Positions 8,681 to 15,477 of a stretch of DNA of 64,000 nt are shown one piece after another. The stretch's first letter is position 1. Every line of letters begins with the position of its first letter. The DNA comes from Bacilli bacterium (GTDB lineage Bacteria; Bacillota_I; Bacilli_A; RFN20; CAG-288): contig JALCLG010000001.1 in the NCBI GenBank assembly GCA_022647725.1, forward strand, positions 1,528,001 through 1,592,000, given 5' to 3'. Under the pieces are notes generated by a model. It had not been told where the DNA came from. It saw only the letters and a program-made list of their open reading frames with translations, and searched no databases. The translations under genes and the position numbers were made by a program.

Positions 8681-9229
8681 TCAGTCTAAGGTGATCTTGT
8701 TCTTGACTTTGTTGAACGTCGCCAGGCCGATGCCTTTGACGTTCATGATGTCTTCCAGTGCCTCGAAATTGCCGTTGGTATTGCGGTAATCGACCAGATT
8801 GGTGGCCTGTGAATCCGTAAAACCGGTCGTCTTCAAAGAGGTGGCATCGGCGGTGTTGATGTTGGTCTTGCTGATTTCGGTCTCGATGCAAGTCGAGGGC
8901 GTTTCACTGACCGGCGGAATGTAGAACGAGGTGTGAGTGTTGATGACAAGCCCCTCGTTATAGGCTTTGGTGTCGGCTTTCGAGGTGACTCCGCCGGCCT
9001 GGATGATGAGGCTTCCTAAGGTATCGCTGGCCACGACATAGTAATCCCCGGGATGGTTGATTTCCCCGGAAATGGCCACTTTCAGGGTGTTGGCATCATC
9101 CACTTCCGAGGTAGAGTACCCATTGACGGAGGAACTGCTCTTCCAGTCTGACGTCACCTTATCAACCGCCGACAAAGCAAAAAGACCGATGATCGTCACG
9201 ACGAGACCAATGATAATAGTTTTTAGCAT
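8681..9229 (-). CDS. comEA: Competence DNA receptor ComEA
   Basis: Membrane-anchored DNA-binding protein that hands transforming DNA to ComEC. 182 residues from ATG 9229, chosen because AAGGGAGG precedes it by seven bases; an upstream in-frame GTG at 9247 would be inside the shared palindrome region and its codons encode that ribosome site. Residues 1-22 are a membrane anchor, ~45-105 an SLBB-type domain (ISGEINHPGDYYVV), ~125-182 paired helix-hairpin-helix motifs (INTADATSL, LEDIMNVKGIG). The end is one base from comEC. Confidence 0.92.
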   Translation of the reverse strand: MLKTIIIGLVVTIIGLFALSAVDKVTSDWKSSSSVNGYSTSEVDDANTLKVAISGEINHPGDYYVVASDTLGSLIIQAGGVTSKADTKAYNEGLVINTHTSFYIPPVSETPSTCIETEISKTNINTADATSLKTTGFTDSQATNLVDYRNTNGNFEALEDIMNVKGIGLATFNKVKNKITLD

Positions 9230-9243
9230 GCTATTACCTCCCT

Positions 9244-9261
9244 TCACCTAATATTGGGTAA
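9244..9261 (-). promoter_or_regulatory. Palindromic element upstream of comEA, shared with the ABC operon
   Basis: The 18-bp sequence TCACCTAATATTGGGTAA (plus strand) is a near-palindrome with TCACC/GGTRA arms. A copy matching 16 of 18 positions occurs at 20306-20323, also just upstream of a ribosome site. Placed 15 bases before comEA. It could be an operator; the binding protein is unknown. Confidence 0.5.
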
Positions 9262-9320
9262 AAGGAGTCTCGCCGAACAATCAACGGCCTATTTTTTTCT
9301 TAACGGAGACGAAACAGCGA

Positions 9321-9797
9321 TTAGTCGCCGATCTTATCGATCTTCAGCTGATACGGTTTCTTGACGGCTACGGTGACGACATCGCCGACGGCATGGCCAA
9401 GAATGGCTAATGCGACCGGGCAGGTGTTGGAAATCTTGCCATTGGCAGGATCGGCTTCGGCACTGCCGACAATGAAGAACTCGAATTTCTTTCCGTTTTC
9501 GACATCGGTGGCATAAATCTTATCGCCACCGAGCTTGGCGCTCTTGCTGCCATCCTTGTTTTCGTTTTCGATGACGGTGGCATGATCCAGGGTGTACTGA
9601 ATCTGATTGATCTCGGATTCAATCTCCTGCGTCTTTTCACGGGCAGCATCATAATCCGCATTTTCGCTTAAATCGCCTTGAGAACGGGCAAGATTGAGAT
9701 CGGCTAAGGCCTTCGGCTTCTCAACATTGACCAGATTCTGAAGCTTCTTTTCCAGATCGATCTTTCCTTGTTTCGTCAGAATTTCATTTTCAGCCAT
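9321..9797 (-). CDS. greA: Transcription elongation factor GreA
   Basis: Rescues backtracked RNA polymerase by stimulating transcript cleavage. 158 residues, typical. N-terminal coiled coil (~1-75) with the acidic tip DLSENADYDAAREK, then the C-terminal FKBP-like domain with GSAEADPANGKISNTCPVA and GDVVTV. GAAGGAGA lies 14 bases upstream of ATG 9797. A TATAAT box at 9838-9833 is the likely -10. The IS1595-like element inserted about 53 bp upstream of that box. Confidence 0.95.
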   Translation of the reverse strand: MAENEILTKQGKIDLEKKLQNLVNVEKPKALADLNLARSQGDLSENADYDAAREKTQEIESEINQIQYTLDHATVIENENKDGSKSAKLGGDKIYATDVENGKKFEFFIVGSAEADPANGKISNTCPVALAILGHAVGDVVTVAVKKPYQLKIDKIGD

Positions 9798-9832
9798 GAG
9801 TTTACTTTATCTCCTTCTCTATAAGCTTTTAG

Positions 9833-9838
9833 ATTATA
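9833..9838 (-). promoter_or_regulatory. Likely greA -10 box
   Basis: TATAAT on the minus strand, 36 bases before the greA start. No convincing -35 is seen at the standard spacing. The transposon target duplication begins at 9891, so the core promoter appears intact after insertion. Confidence 0.5.
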
Positions 9839-9932
9839 GCATAAACCTTCCCGGTTTTACCTTTTTTATTCACGCGTGTAAAAAGAGTGTAAATTCAAAC
9901 GTATATAGGAGCAAATGAAAGGCGAGCAATCC

Positions 9933-10895
9933 TCACCACGTCGACGTTTTCCTGAATCCGTCCCTGAAGTTGTGGCTCTTTTTCGTGCCGCAGACCCTCG
10001 AGAAGAGATAATCGATCGTCGCCCGAAAGCCGTATTTCCTAACATGGAAATATTGGTACATGAACAGGTCCCCGTAGGCGGCGAGCTTGGCGAATTTGAT
10101 GCCCCTGTGCTTCTCGAAGTTGAACCTCAGGTACGAGCAGAGGTTGTTCATGGGGGCCATCTTGGCCTTGTATTCTTTGTCTCCCGGCGCGTATTTGACC
10201 CAGTCGTCGCCGAGGGAGAGCTTCCTGATCGCCGCGTTGTGGCAATGCGCCCCGTCGTGGGTGAGCTTTGACCCTTCGGCGACTCGGCCCTCCAAGCATC
10301 TTTCGACCGAGCTGCCGTAGGGCGTCCCGAGCTTGGCGTAGACATCGCAGAAGCCGCGGCCGCGCGAATCGAAGGCCACCTCCATGTAGGCGTCCCTGGA
10401 GATCCTCCCGGCGTAGGTCACCCAGACCCCGTCGACGAATCCGGATGCCCTCGTGGGGGCGAACCTCATCTCATCGATCCAGACATGGCCGGAAAGCTCG
10501 GATTCCCCCGACCATCCCTCGGCGGCGTCGAGGCATCGGTCCCTCCAATACTGAGCGGTTTTTGCGTCGACCCCGCAGACCCAGGCGATCACCCAGTCCG
10601 GCGATCCGAGCATCACCATCGCGACGATCGATTTGATCTTGTCGGGCGTCAGCTTGGAGCCCGAGAGCGATGTGGCGGAGGCGTCGGAGAATCTCCTCCC
10701 GCAGGATGGGCAACGGTATCTTTGGACACCGTCGGCCCTGCGTCCGTCGAGGCGGAGCGGCGAATGGCATGCCGGGCATCTCAGATCCCTTTTCGCCTTC
10801 CGCGAAAGGGCGGCTTTCTCAAGCTTGGCGGCGGCCTTCGCCCGCCTCTCCTTCTCAGCTGTAATTGACAACATAAATTTGTAGGTTTCTGACAA
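9933..10895 (-). pseudogene. IS1595-like transposase, main part, split by the IS21 insertion
   Basis: The reading frame gives 320 residues, but the first 12 (MSETYKFMLSIT) are encoded by the end of the inserted IS21 element (10860-10895). From residue 13 (AEKERRAK) it is transposase: zinc ribbon RCPACHSPLRL...YRCPSCGRRF at ~38-68, a helical region, then a DDE-type core with HVWIDEMRF, THDGAHCHN, and MAPMNNLCSYLRFNFEKHRG. Its true N-terminus lies at 13092-13166. Whether the chimeric start gives an active protein cannot be told. Confidence 0.8.
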
Positions 10896-10911
10896 TTGAA
10901 AATGTAGGTTG

Positions 10912-11724
10912 TCACATTCCCGTTGTCTTTTTCTGCTCCGTTCCCTCCTTAGCCCCTAGGGGCTCGGCCGGCCCGTCCTCTTCGATCAGCCCTTTGATCC
11001 GGTAGGATCTTCCGGTGATCTTGAATATCTGGGAATGATGCACGAGGCGGTCGATGATGGCGTTGGCGATCACCGGGTCCCCGAAGACCTCGCCCCATTT
11101 CGAGAACGGCTGGTTCGTCGTGACGACGATCGAGCGCCTCTCGTAGCGGGCCGCGACGAGCTGGAAGAAGAGGTTCGCGACCGCCCTGTCGACCGGGAAG
11201 TAGCCGATCTCGTCGATGATGAGGAGGCCGTATTTGCAGACGTTCTTTATCGTCTGCTCCTCCCGGCCCTCGGCGGCGGCCTTTCGGAGCCTCTCGACGA
11301 GGTTCCTGAACGTGATGAAGTAGGTGGCGACGTGGCTCGAGGAGGCCTCGATGCCGATCGCGGTGGCGAGGTGCGTCTTGCCGACCCCGGACGAGCCGAT
11401 GAAGATCACGTTCTCCGCCTCCTCGAGGAAGCGGAGCGTCCTCAGGTCCATGATCCTCGCCCGGTCGACGGAGGGCTGGTAGGCGAAGTCGAAGTCGTCG
11501 AACGTCTTCCTCCCCGGGAAGTTCGAGAGCTTGAAGTTCATGTCCGCGGCCCTCTCGTCCCGGAAGCGGATCTCCTCGTCGGTGAGCTCCCGGAGCGCGG
11601 TCACGAGCGGCTTCCCCTCGCCCCGGCCGGAGTCGACGTAGCCGGGGAGGTACTCGTCGATCTTCGTCAGCCTCAGCTTCTGCAGGTTCTCGCGGAGCCT
11701 CTGGTATTCCGTCATCGGGGCCAT
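10912..11724 (-). CDS. istB: IS21-family ATP-binding helper protein IstB
   Basis: AAA+ ATPase that assembles with the IstA transposase and selects target DNA. 270 residues. N-terminal helical domain (~1-90), Walker A FIGSSGVGKTHLA (~110), Walker B LLIIDEIGYFPVDR (~170), sensor VVTTNQPF, and the C-terminal HHSQIFKITGRSYR. Starts one base after the istA stop, so translation is coupled. The codons are strongly GC-ending, unlike host genes. Confidence 0.93.
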   Translation of the reverse strand: MAPMTEYQRLRENLQKLRLTKIDEYLPGYVDSGRGEGKPLVTALRELTDEEIRFRDERAADMNFKLSNFPGRKTFDDFDFAYQPSVDRARIMDLRTLRFLEEAENVIFIGSSGVGKTHLATAIGIEASSSHVATYFITFRNLVERLRKAAAEGREEQTIKNVCKYGLLIIDEIGYFPVDRAVANLFFQLVAARYERRSIVVTTNQPFSKWGEVFGDPVIANAIIDRLVHHSQIFKITGRSYRIKGLIEEDGPAEPLGAKEGTEQKKTTGM

Positions 11725-11725
11725 G

Positions 11726-12973
11726 TCACATCGCCCCCAGCCTGTCGTAGATCCCGAGGTTGCTCTCGGCGACCCTCTCGACCTGGTCGTCGGGGACGTC
11801 CCGGTAGGCCTTGCTCTTCATGATGGCGATGTAGTCCTGCTTGTCGAAGTTCCACCTCTTGCCGGTGATCGGGTGGGTCGAGACGATCTCCTTCCCGAGG
11901 AGTATCGTCAGGGTCCCGTCCTTGGCGACGAGCTCGACGGTCTTCCCGACGAACTTCGGCCTCACCGAGTATCTGCAGCCCTCGAAGGTCACGAGCGACT
12001 CCCGCGAGACCTTCCTCATCGCCGGCCTGTCGAGGTGCTGCCTCCTCACGGCGTCGGCGTCCGGCATCCGGAGGAGCGGCCTCTCGGCGGCGATCGCCTC
12101 GGACGGTTTCCTCCCGGTGGCCTGGGAGGCCTCGGAGTTCAGCCCGTCGAGGAGGCGGCGGACGATGGCGTTGAGCTCCCCGGGCGAGGAGAACTCCCCG
12201 TCGTAGGGCCGGAGCCTCTCCATCAGCTTCGCGAGGTCCTCGGCCTTCCCCTTCGTGTAGGGGTGGAACGCCTTGCAGAGCAGCGGCTCGAACAGGCAGT
12301 CCTTGGCGAAGGCGGCGAAGGCGGCGTTGATCCTGCCCTGGCCGAACTCGCCCTGCGAGCGGTCGGCGACCGTCCTCATGTTGTCGAAGAGCACCTCGGC
12401 GGGCGACCCCCCGAAGTAGAGGATGGCGTCGAGCATGCACCGCATGAGCGTGGGCTGGGTCCTGTCGAGCGTCATCTCGACGTACTTGGCCCTCGAGAAG
12501 CCGAGGACCATCAGGAAGATGCTGAACCTCAGGGGCGTCCCGTCCCTCGTCCGGAGCGTCATGTCCTCCTTCCAGTCGACCTGGGCCTGCTGGCCCGGGG
12601 CCGTCTCGAAGCGCATCGTGGCGACCCTCGCGGCCTCCTCCCCGAGCGAGCGGCAGTAGTTCCTCACCAGCCCGTAGCCCCCGGAGTACCCGAGCGTCTT
12701 TATGAAGCCGTACAGGGCCATCGCCGTGCAGGGCTTCTCGAGCTTCTCCCCGATGATCGCCCTGAACGGGTCGATCTTGGACGGCTTGGCCCTCCGGGTC
12801 GCAGCCTCGGCGGATTCCGACCCGTCCCTGGCCTTGAGCCAGGCGGATTTGGCCGTCCTGTAGTCGCAGCCCATCTCGCGGGCCATCTTGGCGAAGTTGG
12901 GCTTAGCGTCAGATTCTTTCTCTTTGCTTTCCATTTTGTAGATGTTCCTTTCAAGCACGTCTTTCCGATACAT
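11726..12973 (-). CDS. istA: IS21-family transposase IstA
   Basis: DDE transposase of the IS21 type. 415 residues from ATG 12973; an internal ATG (MESKEKES) 13 codons on is an alternative. A helix-turn-helix (~28-50, AREMGCDYRTAKSAWLK) precedes the catalytic core: first Asp in QAQVDWKED (~153), second in EVLFDNMRTV (~218), Glu in KGKAED (~268). The C-terminal beta region (FEGCRYSVRPKFVGKTVEL) is intact. The frame is complete, so the element may still be mobile. Confidence 0.93.
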   Translation of the reverse strand: MYRKDVLERNIYKMESKEKESDAKPNFAKMAREMGCDYRTAKSAWLKARDGSESAEAATRRAKPSKIDPFRAIIGEKLEKPCTAMALYGFIKTLGYSGGYGLVRNYCRSLGEEAARVATMRFETAPGQQAQVDWKEDMTLRTRDGTPLRFSIFLMVLGFSRAKYVEMTLDRTQPTLMRCMLDAILYFGGSPAEVLFDNMRTVADRSQGEFGQGRINAAFAAFAKDCLFEPLLCKAFHPYTKGKAEDLAKLMERLRPYDGEFSSPGELNAIVRRLLDGLNSEASQATGRKPSEAIAAERPLLRMPDADAVRRQHLDRPAMRKVSRESLVTFEGCRYSVRPKFVGKTVELVAKDGTLTILLGKEIVSTHPITGKRWNFDKQDYIAIMKSKAYRDVPDDQVERVAESNLGIYDRLGAM

Positions 12974-13091
12974 GGTCCCAGCCTCCCGGCATCCAAAGCC
13001 TTTTGCCTAAGGATACCAAGCGGGCGGCGGGATTGAAGGAAACCTACAAATTCGATTGTCATTTTCCTACAAATCTATTTTGTCATTTACA

Positions 13092-13166
13092 CTCAGCTTG
13101 CAGCATCAGCAAAAGCGACCCCAAATCGGCGTCCGGCATCGCGGATACGTCGTCCCTCGTGAGCAT
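13092..13166 (-). pseudogene. N-terminal 25 codons of the IS1595-like transposase, cut off by IS21
   Basis: ATG 13166 follows GGAAAGGGATTTTTTC and opens MLTRDDVSAMPDADLG, ending exactly in the target repeat (GCT GAG). Joining this to codon 10853 after removing the inner element gives one continuous frame of about 331 codons: ...LMLQAE-KERRAKAAAK... The fragment is now separated from its continuation by 2.2 kb. Confidence 0.8.
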
Positions 13167-13174
13167 GAAAAAAT

Positions 13175-13272
13175 CCCTTTCCGGGAAATTGGGGGGCGTC
13201 CCGAGGGAAAGGGCCATTATTGCCAAACAACCAGATCCCGGGGCGCCTCCCAACTTCCTCTAGTTGTTTGGC
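13175..13272 (-). promoter_or_regulatory. Structured transposase leader: two hairpins with complementary loops
   Basis: Minus-strand RNA order: hairpin 1 has a 10-bp stem GCCAAACAAC/GTTGTTTGGC (13272-13263 with 13231-13222); hairpin 2 has an 8-bp stem CCCTTTCC/GGAAAGGG (13213-13206 with 13182-13175) followed by ATTTTTT and then the ATG at 13166. The 3' arm of hairpin 2 is the transposase ribosome site. The loop of hairpin 1 (13258-13239) is complementary to the loop of hairpin 2 (13203-13184) at 17 Watson-Crick and one wobble position of 20. It looks like a device to stop read-in transcription or translation of the transposase. Confidence 0.65.
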
Positions 13273-13365
13273 GATGGGATTATACCACGGCGGGGTTCTT
13301 ACCTTTCATTTGCTCCTATATACGTAAATTCAATCAAAAAACCTTTTATAATTCTATGTAAGCGC

Positions 13366-13399
13366 TATAATATAAACTCCTCAGCTCCAACTGAGGAGT
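13366..13399 (+). promoter_or_regulatory. -10 box and 5' leader hairpin of the nucleoside kinase gene
   Basis: TATAAT at 13366-13371 has no clear -35. It is followed by a perfect 8-bp inverted repeat ACTCCTCA (13376-13383) and TGAGGAGT (13392-13399) with an 8-nt loop. The hairpin would sit at the very 5' end of the mRNA and could act as a stability element. The transposon ends 33 bp upstream of the -10 box. Confidence 0.5.
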
Positions 13400-13422
13400 C
13401 TTAGGAAGGAGTTTTTACCCCC

Positions 13423-15057
13423 ATGATTGAAAAAAAGATGATGAAAGGTTCCTGTCTTCTCGACCTGGTCTCCGAGGCCGACAGGAAAGTCTATGTCTGT
13501 GCCCGTGTCAACGGCATTATCCGTGAGCTTTCGTATGTCTTCCCTGAGGATACTCAGGCCAAGATCGAATTCCTGGATCTGACCAATCTCGATGCCGCCC
13601 GTCTCTATTCCGCCAGCTTACGGTATCTGACGTGTTTAGCCATCTACAACATCGACCCCAAGCTGCAGGTCCGTTTCTTCTGCAACATCTCCCGGTCGAT
13701 CTTCGTCCGGGTCACCGGCGGCAAGAATTTCCATGTCACGCCGGACTTCGTCAAGACCGTCGAGGAAGAGATGGAAGATATCGTCCAGGCCGATATTCCC
13801 TTCCAGCGGGTCAAGATCGCTAAGGAAGATGCCTTAGCCACCTACCGCAAGGAAGGCCTGACGGATAAGATTTCCGTCCTCCGCTATCGCAAAGAGAACT
13901 TCGTCCATGTCTATAAAGCCTGCTATTCCGGCTCGGAATACTATGACTACTTCTATGGTCAGATGGTGCCCTCGTCGGGCTTTTTGACGCAGTTTGGGCT
14001 GCGCTTCTATGCTCCGGGCATGATCTTACAGGTGCCCCGGTCGGACTGCCAAGGGAAAATCCCTGAATTCAGCGATGAAATCAAGTTCGCCCTCACCTTA
14101 GCCACCACCTCGAAGTGGGCGGAAGACAACTCCCTCGATACCGTCTCCAACATCAACCGTTTCATCAAGGAATACGGTCCGTTGGCTCTGATCAATGTCT
14201 CTGAGACAAGAATCAACGACCTCTTAGGCGATCTGGGCAACCGGATCGTCACCTCAGTGGAGCCGGTCCGCTGCGTTTTGGTGGCCGGTCCTTCCTCCAG
14301 CGGCAAGACCTCCTTTGCCAACCGTCTGCTTTTTGAACTGATGTCCAAAGGCCTAAGGCCGATCCGGATTTCCATCGATGATTTCTATATTCCCCGGGAT
14401 ATCCTGAAACCGGGCACCGATCTGGAATCCGTGGATGCCTTGGATGTTCCTTTCTTCAATAAAGTCATCACCGATCTGGTCAGCGGCGAGGAAGTCAGCC
14501 TGCCGACCTATGATTTCAAGAGCGGCAACCGTCTCTTCCAGAAGCCTATCCGTCTGGAAGACAGCCAGCCGATGATCATCGAAGGCATCCATGCCCTCAA
14601 TCCGCTCTTGACGGAAGCCATCCCGACCGTACAGAAATACCGCATCTATATTGCCCCGCAGCCGCAGGTCAACCTCGATTACCATACCCCGATGAGCATG
14701 ACCGATATGCGGCTCTTGCGCCGGATTGCCCGGGACAGCCGTACCCGCAACAGCTCGGCCAGCGATACCATCCGCATGTGGCCCAATGTCCGGGGCGGTG
14801 AATTCAAATACATCTATCCGACCCAGGAAAACGCCGATTACGTCTTCGATTCCTTCATGCATTACGAGCTTTCCGCCTTACGGAACATCGTCCTTCCTCT
14901 GTTAGAGAAGGTGGCTCCGGAAGAACCGGAATATCAGACGGCCCGCCGGCTGATGCAGATGGTCCGTTACTTCTTGCCGATTCCGATCGAAGATATCCCC
15001 TGCAACTCCCTGATGCGGGAATTCGTGGGCGGCACTTCCTTCAAAGACGCCCGTTAG
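13423..15057 (+). CDS. Nucleoside (uridine-like) kinase with ThrRS-like N-terminal domain
   Basis: 544 residues. The N-terminal ~260 residues resemble the TGS/second additional domain of threonyl-tRNA synthetase (FHVTPDFVKTVEEEM, PFQRVKIAKEDAL), while ~285-500 is a uridine-kinase P-loop domain: GPSSSGKTSFANRL, SIDDFYIPRD, IIEGIHALNP and RLLRRIARDSRTR. This architecture is common in Bacillota and probably phosphorylates pyrimidine nucleosides in salvage, though specificity is not established from sequence. AAGGAG lies 11 bases upstream of ATG 13423. A single-gene unit ending at a strong terminator. Confidence 0.87.
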   Translation: MIEKKMMKGSCLLDLVSEADRKVYVCARVNGIIRELSYVFPEDTQAKIEFLDLTNLDAARLYSASLRYLTCLAIYNIDPKLQVRFFCNISRSIFVRVTGGKNFHVTPDFVKTVEEEMEDIVQADIPFQRVKIAKEDALATYRKEGLTDKISVLRYRKENFVHVYKACYSGSEYYDYFYGQMVPSSGFLTQFGLRFYAPGMILQVPRSDCQGKIPEFSDEIKFALTLATTSKWAEDNSLDTVSNINRFIKEYGPLALINVSETRINDLLGDLGNRIVTSVEPVRCVLVAGPSSSGKTSFANRLLFELMSKGLRPIRISIDDFYIPRDILKPGTDLESVDALDVPFFNKVITDLVSGEEVSLPTYDFKSGNRLFQKPIRLEDSQPMIIEGIHALNPLLTEAIPTVQKYRIYIAPQPQVNLDYHTPMSMTDMRLLRRIARDSRTRNSSASDTIRMWPNVRGGEFKYIYPTQENADYVFDSFMHYELSALRNIVLPLLEKVAPEEPEYQTARRLMQMVRYFLPIPIEDIPCNSLMREFVGGTSFKDAR

Positions 15058-15074
15058 TTCCAATAAAAAGCATT

Positions 15075-15107
15075 AAAAAAGCCGCCTTGCTGAGAGGCGG
15101 CTTTTTT
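15075..15107. terminator. Bidirectional terminator between nucleoside kinase and csp
   Basis: AAAAAAGCCGCCT (15075-15087), seven-base loop, AGGCGGCTTTTTT (15095-15107): a 13-bp perfect inverted repeat with A/T tracts on both sides. It serves the kinase on the plus strand and the cold-shock gene on the minus strand. Confidence 0.93.
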
Positions 15108-15166
15108 GAGATTCTCTTAACTATATCACGAAGATACGTAGCTAAGAGCCATTTCAGTTGTTGCTA

Positions 15167-15367
15167 TTAGGCAACAAGGTGAATGTTGTTGGCTCTGAGA
15201 CCCTTTTCGGTAGTGGCTGCATCATACTCAACAGCCTGACCGACTTCGGCAGTCTTGAATCCATCCATCATAAGCTGAGAATAATGGAAGAAATAATCCT
15301 TGCCATCTTCTCCGGTGATGAATCCATAGCCCTTCTCTTTGTCGAACTTCTTGACAGTACCCTTCAT
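15167..15367 (-). CDS. csp: Cold-shock protein (CspA family)
   Basis: Small RNA-binding OB-fold protein, 66 residues starting MKGTVKKFDKEKGYGFITG. RNP1 is KGYGFI and RNP2 is DYFFHYSQL (the usual VFVHFS is altered). Start 15367 is preceded by GAAAGGG about 11 bases upstream; an upstream extension of the frame lacks Csp similarity. A leader of at least 40-60 nt is likely, as in many csp mRNAs. Confidence 0.93.
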   Translation of the reverse strand: MKGTVKKFDKEKGYGFITGEDGKDYFFHYSQLMMDGFKTAEVGQAVEYDAATTEKGLRANNIHLVA

Positions 15368-15477
15368 TGTATAAGACCCTTTCTTTTGCGCCTGAATCAG
15401 CGCTAGTAAAAATATATCATACTTTTGGTTTGACAAGGAGAAAAAACGCATTTTTTATTATGTAAGCGGTTATAAAA

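Larger units (their letters stand above)
10860..13091 (-). mobile_element. IS21-family element (istA-istB) nested in the IS1595-like transposase gene
   Basis: The ends are TGTAATTGACAA at 10860 and its inverted counterpart TTGTCATTTACA ending at 13091; about 50 bp match inward, each end carrying two spaced copies of a TGACAA...TTTGTAGG unit, as IS21 ends do. The 6-bp direct repeat CTCAGC flanks it (10854-10859 and 13092-13097). Removing the element plus one repeat copy restores an uninterrupted transposase frame, which confirms the boundaries. Length 2232 bp. Confidence 0.9.
9899..13325 (-). mobile_element. IS1595-like insertion sequence interrupted by an IS21-type element
   Basis: The 24-bp sequence starting ACGTATATAGGAGCAAATGA at 9899-9922 recurs perfectly inverted at 13302-13325. 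Both ends are flanked by the 8-bp direct repeat AAATTCAA (9891-9898 and 13326-13333), read as a target duplication; 8-bp duplications are usual for the IS1595 family. Without the inner element the unit is about 1.2 kb and holds one transposase gene with a structured leader. Base composition is clearly more GC-rich than the host genes. Confidence 0.85.

Noticed and set aside
11723..13036. Long plus-strand reading frames opposite istA and istB
   Set aside because: They are antisense shadows produced by the very GC-rich codon third positions; istA and istB have clear motifs on the other strand.
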